From Marinobacter arenosus (GTDB lineage: Bacteria; Pseudomonadota; Gammaproteobacteria; Pseudomonadales; Oleiphilaceae), in assembly GCF_019264345.1 (NCBI RefSeq), contig NZ_JAHVAO010000001.1:124001-188000 (forward strand): DNA of 64,000 bases. Direction: 5' to 3'. A model generated the notes under the pieces. The model was not told the origin of the DNA and ran no database searches. It saw only the letters and a program-made list of their open reading frames with translations. Shown here piece after piece: positions 1 to 8,405 of this stretch (within the stretch, counting starts at the first letter, position 1; each line of letters starts with the position of its first letter). The translations under genes were made by a program, and so were the position numbers.

Positions 1-1
1 C

Positions 2-862
2 CGGATGGTCAGCAGCGTTATTCGCCAGCCCGACGCATTGCTGTGGCTGAGTCGGACACGCCAGCATGACGATTACATATACCGACATGCTCTCAACACG
101 TCCGTTTGGGCGTTGGTTTGTGGGCGCCACCTCGGGCTGAATGAAGGGCTGTTGAATCATCTCGGGCTTGGCTGTCTGATGTCTCAGGTGGGTAAGTGCG
201 CCTTGCCGAGGGAGCTACTGAACCGTGAGGGACAGCTGAGCACCGAGGAATATGCCCAGTACCGTGAGTACGTATCGAAAGGCGTAGAAATGCTCTCCGA
301 CAGTGGGCTTTCACGGGCTGTTCTGAGTGTTGTGCAGGGCCACCGTGAGCGACACAACGGCTCCGGCTTCCCGGAGGGCGTGCGGGGTGACCGTATTCCT
401 CTATTGGCCAAGGTAGCGGGTATTGCCGAGTTCTTCGAGTCGCTGATCGGGCCGCGGGAGACCTCTGAGCCGATAACGCCGGACAAGGCCGTGGCGATGC
501 TCTATGACATGAGAAACATCGAGTTTCAGGAAGACCTGGCTGAGAGCTTTATCCAGGCCATCGGAATTTATCCCACGGGTAGTCTGGTGGAACTGAATGA
601 CGGTCAACGTGGGATAGTTGTGTCCCATTCACCAGAGCGCCGACTGTGGCCCCGTGTGATGGTAATGACCGACAGCGATCACCGGCCGTTGAAGTCTGCG
701 AAGGTGATTGACCTGGCCCGGTTCAATGAGACCCGGGATGCCGGGGAAGCCATTACCATCCGTGAGTGCCTGCCCCATGGCACAGAGGGGCTGGATCCCG
801 CCGGCTACGATGTGACTGGCGGGGAATCCCGCTGGAACCTCTCCCGGCTGATCATCGGATAA
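2..862 (+). CDS. HD-GYP-type protein with degenerate catalytic motifs (5' partial)
   Basis: The gene runs in from before the window, so only the C-terminal 286 residues are visible; the ATG at 5 is probably internal. The fold matches the HD-GYP cyclic-di-GMP phosphodiesterase domain: a first conserved His (HALNTSVW), a GK-P segment, then GHRE, GSGFP and an AEFFESL helix. The metal ligands are mostly gone. The HD pair of the usual LLHDIGK is SQ (LMSQVGK), HHE is HRE, GYP is GFP, and the ADVFDAL Asp is Glu. I infer a non-catalytic protein, perhaps a binding or scaffold domain. The gene ends convergently with the lipoprotein gene, the two reading frames overlapping by 11 bases. Confidence 0.8.
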   Translation, partial: RMVSSVIRQPDALLWLSRTRQHDDYIYRHALNTSVWALVCGRHLGLNEGLLNHLGLGCLMSQVGKCALPRELLNREGQLSTEEYAQYREYVSKGVEMLSDSGLSRAVLSVVQGHRERHNGSGFPEGVRGDRIPLLAKVAGIAEFFESLIGPRETSEPITPDKAVAMLYDMRNIEFQEDLAESFIQAIGIYPTGSLVELNDGQRGIVVSHSPERRLWPRVMVMTDSDHRPLKSAKVIDLARFNETRDAGEAITIRECLPHGTEGLDPAGYDVTGGESRWNLSRLIIG

Positions 863-1970
863 TAACGCGCAGCTGCTTGCGTACCCATCGGTAGGTGTCG
901 TCCGGGCGGAAACTCACGACAAGCTCGGCTTCACCTCCGGTTGCGCCTGCGACAAAATACTCCACTTCCGCTTCCTGCCAACTGGTCGCATTGACCATGA
1001 CATCTGCCGGTCGGGTGCTGATGGCTTCGATATCCGCCAGTTCCGGGTTCCCCCCAATTTTCCTGATGCCTACCGTTTTAATCTCGGTGTCACTGGCAGG
1101 GTGGCTGGCCACGTCTTCATCCAGATAGAAACGGTTTGAGACGGCGGTCGTGATGGACGTGAGTTCGCGCGTCAGGTAAGTCTGTGCATCGTTCGCGTCA
1201 ATGTCCTCAAGAGACCGGACGGAGCCAAGAATGCGATCTCTTTTCGCCTGTAGATCTTCACGGTACTCAACGTCGGGGTCTCTTTCTTCCTCAAGGTCAG
1301 GCCGTGTTGGCGCTGCGGCTATTTCTGAAGGTGTCGGCGGATCCTCGCACAGTTCGTCGCCCTCTGGATAAAAACAGATGGCGGCAAGCAATTGGTTGGC
1401 GGGAGAGGGCGTTGAGCCACGCGCGGTGAATTCAGCCTCGGTGACGTTGAAATCGATTGGACCGGTCAGGTTGGGCAGGGCGGCATTCAATTGCTCGATG
1501 ACCCGGTCCCGAATGTCAATGCCTTCGCCCTCGCGAACGTTCTCCGTCCAGTTTAGGGCAATCAGGAAGCGGGTAAGGTTGTTCAGTGGAATATCGTCGA
1601 TCAGTTGCTGCTCGGTGATGGTATGGGTGCTGAGGCCCTCATCATCGAATGCCGGATTCGACAGTTCAGCGCGGAGTCCGGGGAAGAATTCCAGTGGCGT
1701 TACGTATCGTCTGGCGGGAACGCCGTCGACGATCGGCAGATCACCCACCCGCAGGCTCAGGGTTTCCCCGGGGTAATAGCGGAATTCGCCCTGGGCGTTG
1801 GTGGTCCCCGTCTGACTGGCGGTCTGGTAGGTCACTCCGCCAAAACCATTGAAATTGAGACGTCCGGTGCTGGTATCGTCGCTGCTGGAGCTGCTGTCAT
1901 GGAGGCAGCCAGTGACGGTAAGGGTGGCTAGCAGGGTGAGTGACAGGCGGATCGGGTGAGCGGATCTCAT
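852..1970 (-). CDS. hypothetical lipoprotein with Ser/Asp-rich tether
   Basis: A 372-residue protein with an N-terminal lipoprotein signal: basic start, hydrophobic stretch, lipobox TVTGC at about residues 18-22, then a flexible HDSSSSSDD tether. This predicts a lipid-anchored protein of the outer membrane or periplasm. The body has a short beta-type segment (FNGFGGVTYQT...GEFRYYPGETLSLRVGDLP) like the carboxypeptidase-regulatory-like modules of other marine gammaproteobacterial lipoproteins, a charged middle rich in Glu, Asp and Pro (about 205-245), and a C-terminal beta-rich part. I recognise no catalytic motif and no named family. It is transcribed away from the ABC operon; its upstream region is the 2.0-2.2 kb intergenic stretch. 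Confidence 0.75.
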   Translation of the reverse strand: MRSAHPIRLSLTLLATLTVTGCLHDSSSSSDDTSTGRLNFNGFGGVTYQTASQTGTTNAQGEFRYYPGETLSLRVGDLPIVDGVPARRYVTPLEFFPGLRAELSNPAFDDEGLSTHTITEQQLIDDIPLNNLTRFLIALNWTENVREGEGIDIRDRVIEQLNAALPNLTGPIDFNVTEAEFTARGSTPSPANQLLAAICFYPEGDELCEDPPTPSEIAAAPTRPDLEEERDPDVEYREDLQAKRDRILGSVRSLEDIDANDAQTYLTRELTSITTAVSNRFYLDEDVASHPASDTEIKTVGIRKIGGNPELADIEAISTRPADVMVNATSWQEAEVEYFVAGATGGEAELVVSFRPDDTYRWVRKQLRVIIR

Positions 1971-2232
1971 GGTGTGTCGTACATTCCCTTCACTTCAGCC
2001 CGCCCTTTTACAAGCGGCGAGCCGTTCGTTTGTAAGTTGTTGTAACCGCATTATAGGGATGGATACCTGGTGTTATCGGGATACCTGTCGCAGTTTCTGT
2101 TTTTGGTCAGGGTTCCGATTATCCGTTTGAACCTTGAAAAAATGGCAGCTGCCACAATCAATAGCATTCTACATTTTCGCCCTGGCGGTCCGTCCGGTCA
2201 GGCCAGGCTGACCCAGAATTTCAGGATCATCT
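1971..2232. promoter_or_regulatory. divergent intergenic region with a 12-bp palindrome
   Basis: This 262-base gap separates the lipoprotein gene (minus) from the ABC transporter operon (plus), so it should hold promoters for both. A perfect palindrome, TGGCAGCTGCCA, lies at 2144-2155, about 80 bases before the ATPase start, and could be an operator. A weak promoter-like pair (TTGTAA near 2030, TATAGG near 2053) is visible on the plus strand. The short frame through this region has no ribosome site or protein-like composition and looks non-coding. Confidence 0.3.
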
Positions 2233-3183
2233 ATGACCCATGCTCTGGAAATCGAAGGTTTGGTTAAAACCTACGGCGACGGCTTCGAGGCGCTCAAGGG
2301 AATAGACCTTCGTGTTGCAGAAGGCGATTTTTTCGCGTTGTTGGGCCCGAACGGGGCTGGCAAATCCACAACCCTTGGTATCGTTTGCTCGCTGGTCAAC
2401 AAGACGTCCGGTAAGGTCCGGGTATTCGGGAATGACATCGACACCCACCTGTCCGATGCCAAGCTGAACCTGGGCGTTGTGCCCCAGGAATTCAATTTCA
2501 ACCAGTTTGAAAAGGTCTTCGACATTGTCACGACCCAGGCGGGTTACTATGGCATCCCCCTGAAACAGGCTGCGGTGTCTGCGGAGAAATACCTCAAGAA
2601 ACTGGGCCTGTGGGATAAGCGCGACACCCCGGCAAGAATGCTGTCCGGGGGAATGAAACGCCGGCTTATGATTGCCCGCGCGCTGGTCCATGAGCCCAGA
2701 CTCCTGATTCTGGATGAACCGACAGCCGGCGTGGATATCGAGCTTCGGCGTTCGATGTGGGCGTTTCTCGAAGAGATGAACCGTCAGGGCACGACCATCA
2801 TTCTGACCACTCATTACCTGGAAGAGGCGGAAGCGCTTTGCCGGAACATTGCCATCATCGACCATGGCCGGATTCTCAAGAACACCAGCAAGCGCGACCT
2901 GCTCCAGGAGTTGAGTGTGGAAACGTTTGTTCTGGATACCGAGGTGCCACTGTCATCGGCCCCCGAGCTGGATGGATTTGCCACCCGGCTTGACGGCGAG
3001 GGCGCCCTGGAAGTGGACGTCGAGAAAGGCCAGGGGTTGAATCAGGTGTTTGTCCAACTCGACAAGCATGGGATCAAGGTAGTCAGCATGAGGACCAAAG
3101 CCAACCGGCTTGAAGAGCTGTTTATCCGAATGGTGGAAGAGAATGCCCGGGAGTCCCGCAAGGGGCTGGAGGGCGTGGCATGA
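2233..3183 (+). CDS. ABC transporter ATP-binding protein, YadG-like
   Basis: The ATPase of an ABC-2 type exporter, 316 residues. It carries Walker A GPNGAGKST at 38-46, the ABC signature LSGGMKRR at 137-144, Walker B LLILDEPTAGVD from 157 and an H-loop in TTHYLEEAE. Residues after about 225 form the extra C-terminal domain usual in the CcmA/YadG group. The next gene, a six-span permease, overlaps its stop by four bases (ATGA), so the two are translationally coupled and form one exporter. The substrate of this family (YadGH in E. coli) is not established; the start follows the GGATC at 2222-2226. Confidence 0.92.
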   Translation: MTHALEIEGLVKTYGDGFEALKGIDLRVAEGDFFALLGPNGAGKSTTLGIVCSLVNKTSGKVRVFGNDIDTHLSDAKLNLGVVPQEFNFNQFEKVFDIVTTQAGYYGIPLKQAAVSAEKYLKKLGLWDKRDTPARMLSGGMKRRLMIARALVHEPRLLILDEPTAGVDIELRRSMWAFLEEMNRQGTTIILTTHYLEEAEALCRNIAIIDHGRILKNTSKRDLLQELSVETFVLDTEVPLSSAPELDGFATRLDGEGALEVDVEKGQGLNQVFVQLDKHGIKVVSMRTKANRLEELFIRMVEENARESRKGLEGVA

Positions 3184-3953
3184 GAGCTCAGGCCCTGATG
3201 ACCGCCTTTAACACGATCGTGGTCCGGGAGATCCGGCGATTCACCCGGATCTGGGCGCAGACATTGCTGCCGCCGGCTGTCACCATGACACTCTACTTTA
3301 TCATTTTCGGCAACCTGATCGGCTCCAGGATTGGCCAGATGGGCGGCTTTGACTACATGGCCTTCATCGTCCCGGGCCTGATCATGATGGCCGTCATTAC
3401 CAATTCCTACGCGAACGTGGTGTCATCGTTCTTCTCGATGAAATTCCAGCGTAGCATCGAGGAACTCCTGGTGTCTCCGGTTCCGAACTGGGTGATTCTG
3501 GCGGGCTATGTCTGCGGTGGCATGGCACGGGGCCTGGGCATCGGGCTGATTGTTACGCTGTTGTCGCTGGCCTTCACCAATCTGTCGATCCACAGCCTGC
3601 CCATGATGGTTGCGACCGTATTCCTGACCTCGGCGCTGTTTGCGCTGGGGGGCTTTATCAATGCCATGCTGGCGACAAAGTTTGATGACATCTCCATCGT
3701 ACCAACCTTTGTTCTTACCCCGCTCACGTATCTGGGTGGGGTCTTCTACAGTATCGACCTGCTTCCGGATTTTTGGCAGGGGGTTTCCATGGCAAACCCG
3801 ATCCTGTACATGGTGAATGGATTCCGCTTCGGTATTCTGGGCGTTTCGGACGTTAATCCTTTCGTGTCTCTTGGTATGATTCTGGTTTTCATTTCCGTGC
3901 TCGCGTTCATCGCCCTCAGAATGCTGTCACGCGGAAAGGGTATCCGGCACTGA
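3180..3953 (+). CDS. ABC-2 type transporter permease, YadH-like
   Basis: An integral inner-membrane protein of 257 residues with about six hydrophobic spans and the ABC-2 family arrangement: a cytoplasmic amphipathic start (IVVREIRRFTRIWAQTLLPP), then SMKFQRSIEELLVSPVPNW between spans 2 and 3, then a TPLTYLGGVFYSIDLLP loop before the last spans. It is the partner of the ATPase encoded just upstream, whose stop codon it overlaps. Together they form a half-transporter pair predicted to export a hydrophobic or glycan-like substrate; the sequence does not reveal which. Confidence 0.92.
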   Translation: MRAQALMTAFNTIVVREIRRFTRIWAQTLLPPAVTMTLYFIIFGNLIGSRIGQMGGFDYMAFIVPGLIMMAVITNSYANVVSSFFSMKFQRSIEELLVSPVPNWVILAGYVCGGMARGLGIGLIVTLLSLAFTNLSIHSLPMMVATVFLTSALFALGGFINAMLATKFDDISIVPTFVLTPLTYLGGVFYSIDLLPDFWQGVSMANPILYMVNGFRFGILGVSDVNPFVSLGMILVFISVLAFIALRMLSRGKGIRH

Positions 3954-3967
3954 TCTCAGGACCTCTT

Positions 3968-4786
3968 ATGGCGCTACATGACGCACCGCTGGGCAAGGCC
4001 AGCGAGTACCCCGACCATTACGATTCAACTCTGCTTTTCCCGGTCGCAAGGGATGAAAATCGCCGCCGGTTGGGGTTAGGCGATGGCCGCTGGCCCTGGT
4101 TCGGTGAGGACCTGTGGCAGGCATGGGAAGTGTCGTGGCTTCGCCACAGTGGGGTGCCAGCAGTAGCCTGGGCGGAAATCCGGTTTCCCGCAGCGTCGCC
4201 GTCGATCATCGAGTCCAAATCACTCAAGCTGTACCTGAATTCGTTCAACCAGACGGTGTTCTCCTCCATGGAGCAGGTTGCCGAAACCATGGTTGAGGAT
4301 CTGTCCAGCGCCTGTGGTGCAGCTGTGCGGGTTGACATGAAAAGTGTCGACGAATCGGGAGAAGCGGTCGGACGTCCTGGGGGTTTTGAACTGATTGACG
4401 ACGAGCCGGTCACCGATCCCGTCTACGAGTATTCGCCCGAGGTGCTGATGGCCGGCGGCGAGACAGTCACAGAGCGTCTTTGCTCGCACTTGCTGAAGAG
4501 TAACTGCCCGGTGACGGGCCAGCCGGACTGGGCCACGCTGCTGATCACCTACACCGGTCCGCGGATTGATCGTGGGGCGTTGCTCAAGTACGTGGTGGCG
4601 TTCCGCCAGAAGCAGGATTTTCACGAACACTGCGTGGAGACGGTTTTCAGTGATCTGATGGCGAGGTGCCAGCCCGAACACTTGAGCGTCTGTGCCCGAT
4701 ACACGCGTCGGGGCGGGCTCGACATCAATCCCTGGCGCAGCACCGAACCGGATCCTGACACTACGCCGAGGCTGGTACGCCAGTAG
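3968..4786 (+). CDS. queF: NADPH-dependent 7-cyano-7-deazaguanine reductase
   Basis: Reduces the nitrile preQ0 to the amine preQ1 with NADPH, the step before base exchange into tRNA by Tgt. At 272 residues it is the long, two-lobed type found in gammaproteobacteria. Visible signatures are ESKSLKLYLNSFNQT in the N-terminal lobe, the nucleophilic Cys180 and Asp187 in SNCPVTGQPDW, the FHEHCVE segment, and the C-terminal ARYTRRGGLDINPWRS. An AGGA sits about 8 bases before the ATG. It starts 14 bases after the permease and may be in the same transcript. The later pathway genes queA and tgt are at 20.4-22.6 kb. Confidence 0.97.
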   Translation: MALHDAPLGKASEYPDHYDSTLLFPVARDENRRRLGLGDGRWPWFGEDLWQAWEVSWLRHSGVPAVAWAEIRFPAASPSIIESKSLKLYLNSFNQTVFSSMEQVAETMVEDLSSACGAAVRVDMKSVDESGEAVGRPGGFELIDDEPVTDPVYEYSPEVLMAGGETVTERLCSHLLKSNCPVTGQPDWATLLITYTGPRIDRGALLKYVVAFRQKQDFHEHCVETVFSDLMARCQPEHLSVCARYTRRGGLDINPWRSTEPDPDTTPRLVRQ

Positions 4787-4810
4787 GGGGGCAAGCGGAT
4801 TGCGCCCGGT

Positions 4811-6250
4811 TCAGGAAGCGTCTTCCTCCTGGCGCAGGCGATCCGCGGCATCTTCAAGCGCCGCCAGTATCGATTCGCGTTCCTTTTCGGTGATCTTGTC
4901 AGAGTCGAGGTACATGGCGAACCCGCTGTGTTCGTGCTCGAGGAAGCTGCGGTTGGGGCCCATATCCCGCCGGAAATCGACCACCTCGTAGATCGGCACC
5001 GGTTTGCCAAACCCCTTGACCGTTATCTCGCCCTTGTCCCGGCACATGATCTTGTCCTTGATCAGCGAGAAGGTCTCGTAGGAAACCAGAATCTCGCCCG
5101 CCTCGGCCAGAGACTCCAGTCGACTTGCCAGGTTCACCTCCTTGCCAATGATGGTGTAATCCATGCGGTTTTCAGCACCGAAGTTGCCTACCGTGGTGTA
5201 GCCGGTGCTGATGCCCATGCGAATTTCCAGCGGGGTTTTGATGCCCTGACTGCGCCATTTCTGCCGCATGATTTTCATGTGCTTGCGCATGTCGATCGCC
5301 ATCGACACACAGGCGAACGCATCCTCGCGCTGGCCCCTGCTGGTGGGATCACCGAAGAACACCATGATGGAGTCGCCCACGAACTTGTCGATAGTGCCGC
5401 CATACTTGAGCGCGACTTCCGACATTTCGTTGAAGTAGTGATTCAGCAGTTCGGTCAGTGCCTCGGGCTCCATTTCCTCCGAAAGCTCGGTAAAGCCCTT
5501 GATGTCGGAGAAGAACACCGCCAGCTTCTTCCGCTGTGTTTCCAGGCGAACATCACGCTCGCCGGTAAAAATTGACTGCCAGACTTGCGGCGACAGGTAC
5601 TTGGAGAGCTTGTGGGAGAGTGCGATGGACTGCTCCCGTTGATTCTGGATTTGCGTCTTTGCGAGCATCAGCGCCCGGGCCTGTTGATGCGAATAGTAGG
5701 CGGTAACACAGATGTAGAGCCCGGTCGCGGATATTGACAAGATGCTGGTCAACAGGGGGGATTGCAGCGATTCTGCCGGGCCAATGACCGCTACGGAGGC
5801 CGCGACGGCGGCTGCCATGAACACCGTTCCCAATAGCCATTGCCGGATACCGCCAACGATCAGGCAACTGAACATCAGCATCAGCACAACGGAGACGGAG
5901 GGAATGGCAACCACGCCGATACAACCGATAAAGGCCCCGCCCACCATGCAGTCGAAGATCAGCATCTTTTGGCGGATGCGCGGAGAGTTGCGCAGGAAAG
6001 TGCGCCGGGTCAGCATGTGGGCAACGTGGGGCCAGGTGAGGGCACCGGCTACGAGCCACAGCAACCAGTGGTCGAAGGCGCCCTGGAGAACCCCGGTCAC
6101 AATAATGGCGGCGGTCGCGGTGTAGGCAAGTATACGCCCGTTGTAGTCCGGCATCGGCGGGATGGCAACGGGGTTGTTGTGGTGATCAACGGTCAAGGTT
6201 TTGCCAGCACTGGTGCTGGCGTTACGCAGATCTGCCGGTGCACTCATCAT
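4811..6250 (-). CDS. membrane-bound class III adenylate/guanylate cyclase
   Basis: A 479-residue protein with about six hydrophobic segments in residues 40-190 (a MASE2-like membrane sensor is possible), a short linker, and a class III nucleotide cyclase domain from about 238 to 430. The two metal-binding Asp residues are present (FFSDIKGFT, Asp249; KFVGDSIMVFFG, Asp293), as is the C-terminal MDYTIIGKEVNLASRLE with the transition-state Asn and Arg. All catalytic positions look intact, so it probably makes cAMP; substrate choice cannot be settled by eye. It starts 1 base after the stop of the Mpo1-like gene, implying one transcript. The C-terminal 45 residues are acidic. Confidence 0.9.
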   Translation of the reverse strand: MMSAPADLRNASTSAGKTLTVDHHNNPVAIPPMPDYNGRILAYTATAAIIVTGVLQGAFDHWLLWLVAGALTWPHVAHMLTRRTFLRNSPRIRQKMLIFDCMVGGAFIGCIGVVAIPSVSVVLMLMFSCLIVGGIRQWLLGTVFMAAAVAASVAVIGPAESLQSPLLTSILSISATGLYICVTAYYSHQQARALMLAKTQIQNQREQSIALSHKLSKYLSPQVWQSIFTGERDVRLETQRKKLAVFFSDIKGFTELSEEMEPEALTELLNHYFNEMSEVALKYGGTIDKFVGDSIMVFFGDPTSRGQREDAFACVSMAIDMRKHMKIMRQKWRSQGIKTPLEIRMGISTGYTTVGNFGAENRMDYTIIGKEVNLASRLESLAEAGEILVSYETFSLIKDKIMCRDKGEITVKGFGKPVPIYEVVDFRRDMGPNRSFLEHEHSGFAMYLDSDKITEKERESILAALEDAADRLRQEEDAS

Positions 6251-6251
6251 G

Positions 6252-6563
6252 TTAGAAGCGGATCCGGCCGATAAGCATATCTCTGAACATGACCCAGTCG
6301 CCCATCAGGCTGTAGACCGGGTATTTGAAGGTCGCCGGCCGGTTCTTTTCAAACTTGAAGTGACCCACCCAGGCAAAGCCGTACCCGATAATCGGCAGCA
6401 GCAACAGCCAGACCAGCTTGCCCGAGGCGATTGCCCAGAACGCGACAACCAGTACCAGCAGGCTGCCCGCGAAGTGCAGCCGACGGCAGGTGACATCGCT
6501 GTGCTCTTCGAGGTAGTAGGGGTAGAATTCTGAAAAGTTGCTAAAAGTTCGTTGGTCACTCAT
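6252..6563 (-). CDS. Mpo1-like (DUF962) membrane protein
   Basis: A 103-residue protein with the DUF962/Mpo1 pattern: conserved His in FSEFYPYYLEEHSD and RRLHFAGS, two membrane segments at about 30-68, and the VGHFKFEKNRPATF..YPVYSLMGDWVMF block. The yeast member Mpo1 is an Fe(II) dioxygenase acting in 2-hydroxy fatty acid alpha-oxidation, and the conserved His residues would be the iron ligands. Bacterial members are uncharacterised, so the reaction here is inference. It is the first gene of a two-gene unit with the downstream cyclase, from which it is separated by one base. Confidence 0.85.
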   Translation of the reverse strand: MSDQRTFSNFSEFYPYYLEEHSDVTCRRLHFAGSLLVLVVAFWAIASGKLVWLLLLPIIGYGFAWVGHFKFEKNRPATFKYPVYSLMGDWVMFRDMLIGRIRF

Positions 6564-6709
6564 GGTGCTGCTACCAAGTCGTTTATAATTTTTAGGTAGA
6601 CCGGACTACGACTAAAGGTTAACAGTATTACGTATAACCCACAATTAACTGAACCGACGTAAATGTCCCAGACACCCCGCGTCGACCACCCATCCGATAG
6701 CGAGACGAT

Positions 6710-7264
6710 ATGACTGCAGTCTGTGAATTTCTGCTCAACCGGACCTCGGAACCAAGATTAGAGTCGCCGGCGCCGGATTCTGAAACTCTGGCCCGCGCAT
6801 TCGCCTGTGCCGCCCGGGCCCCGGATCATGCTCTGCTGCGGCCGTGGCGCTACCTCGTCATCGAGGGGGAAGGCCTGAGCGCATTGGGAGATCTGTTCGC
6901 ATCAACGTGTGCGAACAACAGCGATGAGCAGGAAATCGAGAAGCTTCGTCGGGCCCCACTGAGGGCGCCGATGATCGTTGTTGGCATCGCGTCACCGAAG
7001 CAACACCCCAAGGTTCCGGAAGTCGAGCAGATCATGTCGGCGGCGGCCGGCATGAGTTTTCTGGAGCTGGCCCTGCAGGATGCCGGTTTCGGCGTCATGT
7101 GGCGCACCGGCAGTGTGGCCTATCATTCGGCGGTGCATGACGGCCTTGGACTTGAAGAGGGCGAGTCGATCGTCGGCTTCCTTTATGTGGGAACCGTCTC
7201 CTCGGAAAAGCCGCCGGTTCCCCGTCCGGAGGTCCACGACTTCGTCCAGCACTGGCCGTCCTGA
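6710..7264 (+). CDS. nitroreductase family protein, YdjA-like
   Basis: A small FMN-dependent oxidoreductase of 184 residues, the length of the YdjA-type minimal nitroreductases. Family features are an ARAPDHALLRPWRYLVIEGE segment for flavin binding, a RAPMIVVGIASP strand, AAAGMSFLELALQDAGFGVMWRTG, and GFLYVGTVSSEKPPVPRP at the C-terminus. Physiological substrate unknown. It lies alone between the Mpo1-like promoter region and the flagellar cluster, and no function in flagella is implied. Confidence 0.87.
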   Translation: MTAVCEFLLNRTSEPRLESPAPDSETLARAFACAARAPDHALLRPWRYLVIEGEGLSALGDLFASTCANNSDEQEIEKLRRAPLRAPMIVVGIASPKQHPKVPEVEQIMSAAAGMSFLELALQDAGFGVMWRTGSVAYHSAVHDGLGLEEGESIVGFLYVGTVSSEKPPVPRPEVHDFVQHWPS

Positions 7265-7276
7265 ACAACAGGTACT

Positions 7277-7309
7277 CTCCCCCGACTGGAATCATGGGGT
7301 CTGGGGGAG
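7277..7309 (+). terminator. GC-rich hairpin after the nitroreductase gene
   Basis: CTCCCCC at 7277-7283 pairs with GGGGGAG at 7303-7309, with a short partly paired interior. A run of six T lies 17 bases further on (7327-7332). It may terminate transcription before the flagellar promoter, but the gap to the T run makes this weak. Confidence 0.4.
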
Positions 7310-7422
7310 GGGAAACCGCTTGCCGCTTTTTTCGTGTTCCGCTGCTTTCCTTCCCGCCCAACAGCACATCCAGTCCGTCTCAAGCCCTTTCCCGACAACG
7401 CTTCCGAGGAAATTCACAATAT

Positions 7423-7438
7423 TGGCATCGGCCTTGCT
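7423..7438 (+). promoter_or_regulatory. sigma-54 promoter of flgBCDE
   Basis: TGGCAT, five bases (CGGCC), then TTGCT matches the sigma-54 consensus TGGCAC-N5-TTGCW. The invariant GG (7424-7425) and GC (7436-7437) are separated by exactly 10 bases. It lies 67 bases before the flgB ATG and fits the RpoN/FleQ-type control of class III flagellar operons known in polar-flagellated relatives. Confidence 0.75.
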
Positions 7439-7504
7439 TTGTCCCTGTCAGAGAGCAGATTCGGCAAGAACAGCCGGCATGCGGGTGCAGTTTTGGGAGG
7501 CAAA

Positions 7505-7903
7505 ATGGCGATTTCATTTGATAAAGCGCTTGGGATTCATCAGTACGCATTGGAAGCCCGGGTCAAGCGGGCGGAAGTACTGGCGAATAACATGGCAAAC
7601 GCCGATACCCCGGGATTCAAGGCCCGCGATGTCGACTTCCAGGCCGTGATGCAGCGGGCACAGCAGGCCGCTACTGGCTTCGAGATGGCCAGGACGAACG
7701 CCGGACACATGGACACATCAAGCGGCGCCCCTGACAGCGAATTGCTGTACCGGACGCCTCACCAGCCCTCGGTAGACGGCAATACGGTGGATGCACAGCA
7801 GGAGCAGACCCGGTTCATGCGGAACGCCATGGATTACCAGGCCAGCTTCCAGTTCCTGAACAGTAAATTTTCCGGCCTGACCAAAGCCCTCAAGGGCGAA
7901 TAA
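7505..7903 (+). CDS. flgB: flagellar basal-body rod protein FlgB
   Basis: Proximal rod protein of the flagellar basal body, exported by the flagellar type III system. 132 residues from the ATG at 7505, preceded by GGGAGG at 7495-7500; longer upstream starts in this frame lack a ribosome site and run through the promoter. Signature: [38 protein letters not shown] at the N-terminus, and the C-terminal heptad segment ([27 protein letters not shown]) used for rod assembly. First gene of flgBCDE. Confidence 0.96.
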   Translation: MAISFDKALGIHQYALEARVKRAEVLANNMANADTPGFKARDVDFQAVMQRAQQAATGFEMARTNAGHMDTSSGAPDSELLYRTPHQPSVDGNTVDAQQEQTRFMRNAMDYQASFQFLNSKFSGLTKALKGE

Positions 7904-7937
7904 GCCGCAGCGACGCGATTAGCAAAGGAGAGTTTTC

Positions 7938-8387
7938 ATGTCATTGGGTAGCATTTTTGACATCGCCGGTTCCGGCATGACCGCGCAATCACTGCGGCTG
8001 AATACAACGGCATCCAACATCGCCAACGCGGAGACGGCCAGTTCCAGCACCGAGACAACCTATCGGGCACGCAAGCCGGTATTCGCTGCCATCCAGCAGT
8101 CCCTGCTCAATCCCGACAGCCAGGGCCTTGCCTTTACCGGTGAGCAGGGGCCCGGAGCCGGGGTCCGTGTTGAGGGCATCGTTGAGAGCCAGGCGGATCT
8201 CCAGATGCGGTATCAGCCCGAGCACCCGGCAGCGAATGAAGACGGCTATGTGTTCTATCCGAACGTGAACGTGGTGGAAGAAATGGCCGACATGATGTCC
8301 TCCTCCCGGAGTTATCAGATGAACGTGGACATCATGAATACCGCCAAATCCATGATGCAGCGAATCCTGACCCTTGGTCAGCAGTAA
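7938..8387 (+). CDS. flgC: flagellar basal-body rod protein FlgC
   Basis: Proximal rod protein, 149 residues. The N-terminal SGMTAQSLRLNTTASNIANAETASS and the C-terminal NVNVVEEMADMMSSSRSYQMNVDIMNTAKSMMQRILTLGQ are the two coiled-coil halves typical of rod/hook axial proteins. A clear AAAGGAG precedes the ATG. It lies 34 bases after flgB and in the same operon. Confidence 0.97.
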   Translation: MSLGSIFDIAGSGMTAQSLRLNTTASNIANAETASSSTETTYRARKPVFAAIQQSLLNPDSQGLAFTGEQGPGAGVRVEGIVESQADLQMRYQPEHPAANEDGYVFYPNVNVVEEMADMMSSSRSYQMNVDIMNTAKSMMQRILTLGQQ

Positions 8388-8405
8388 TCCGGAGAGGAGC
8401 ACGCA

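Noticed and set aside
2070..2267. 65-residue frame upstream of the ABC transporter
   Set aside because: No ribosome site, no protein-like composition, and it overlaps the intergenic palindrome and the ATPase start.
7334..7504. 57-residue N-terminal extension of FlgB
   Set aside because: It runs through the sigma-54 promoter, lacks a ribosome site and is absent from the family; the ATG at 7505 has GGGAGG upstream.
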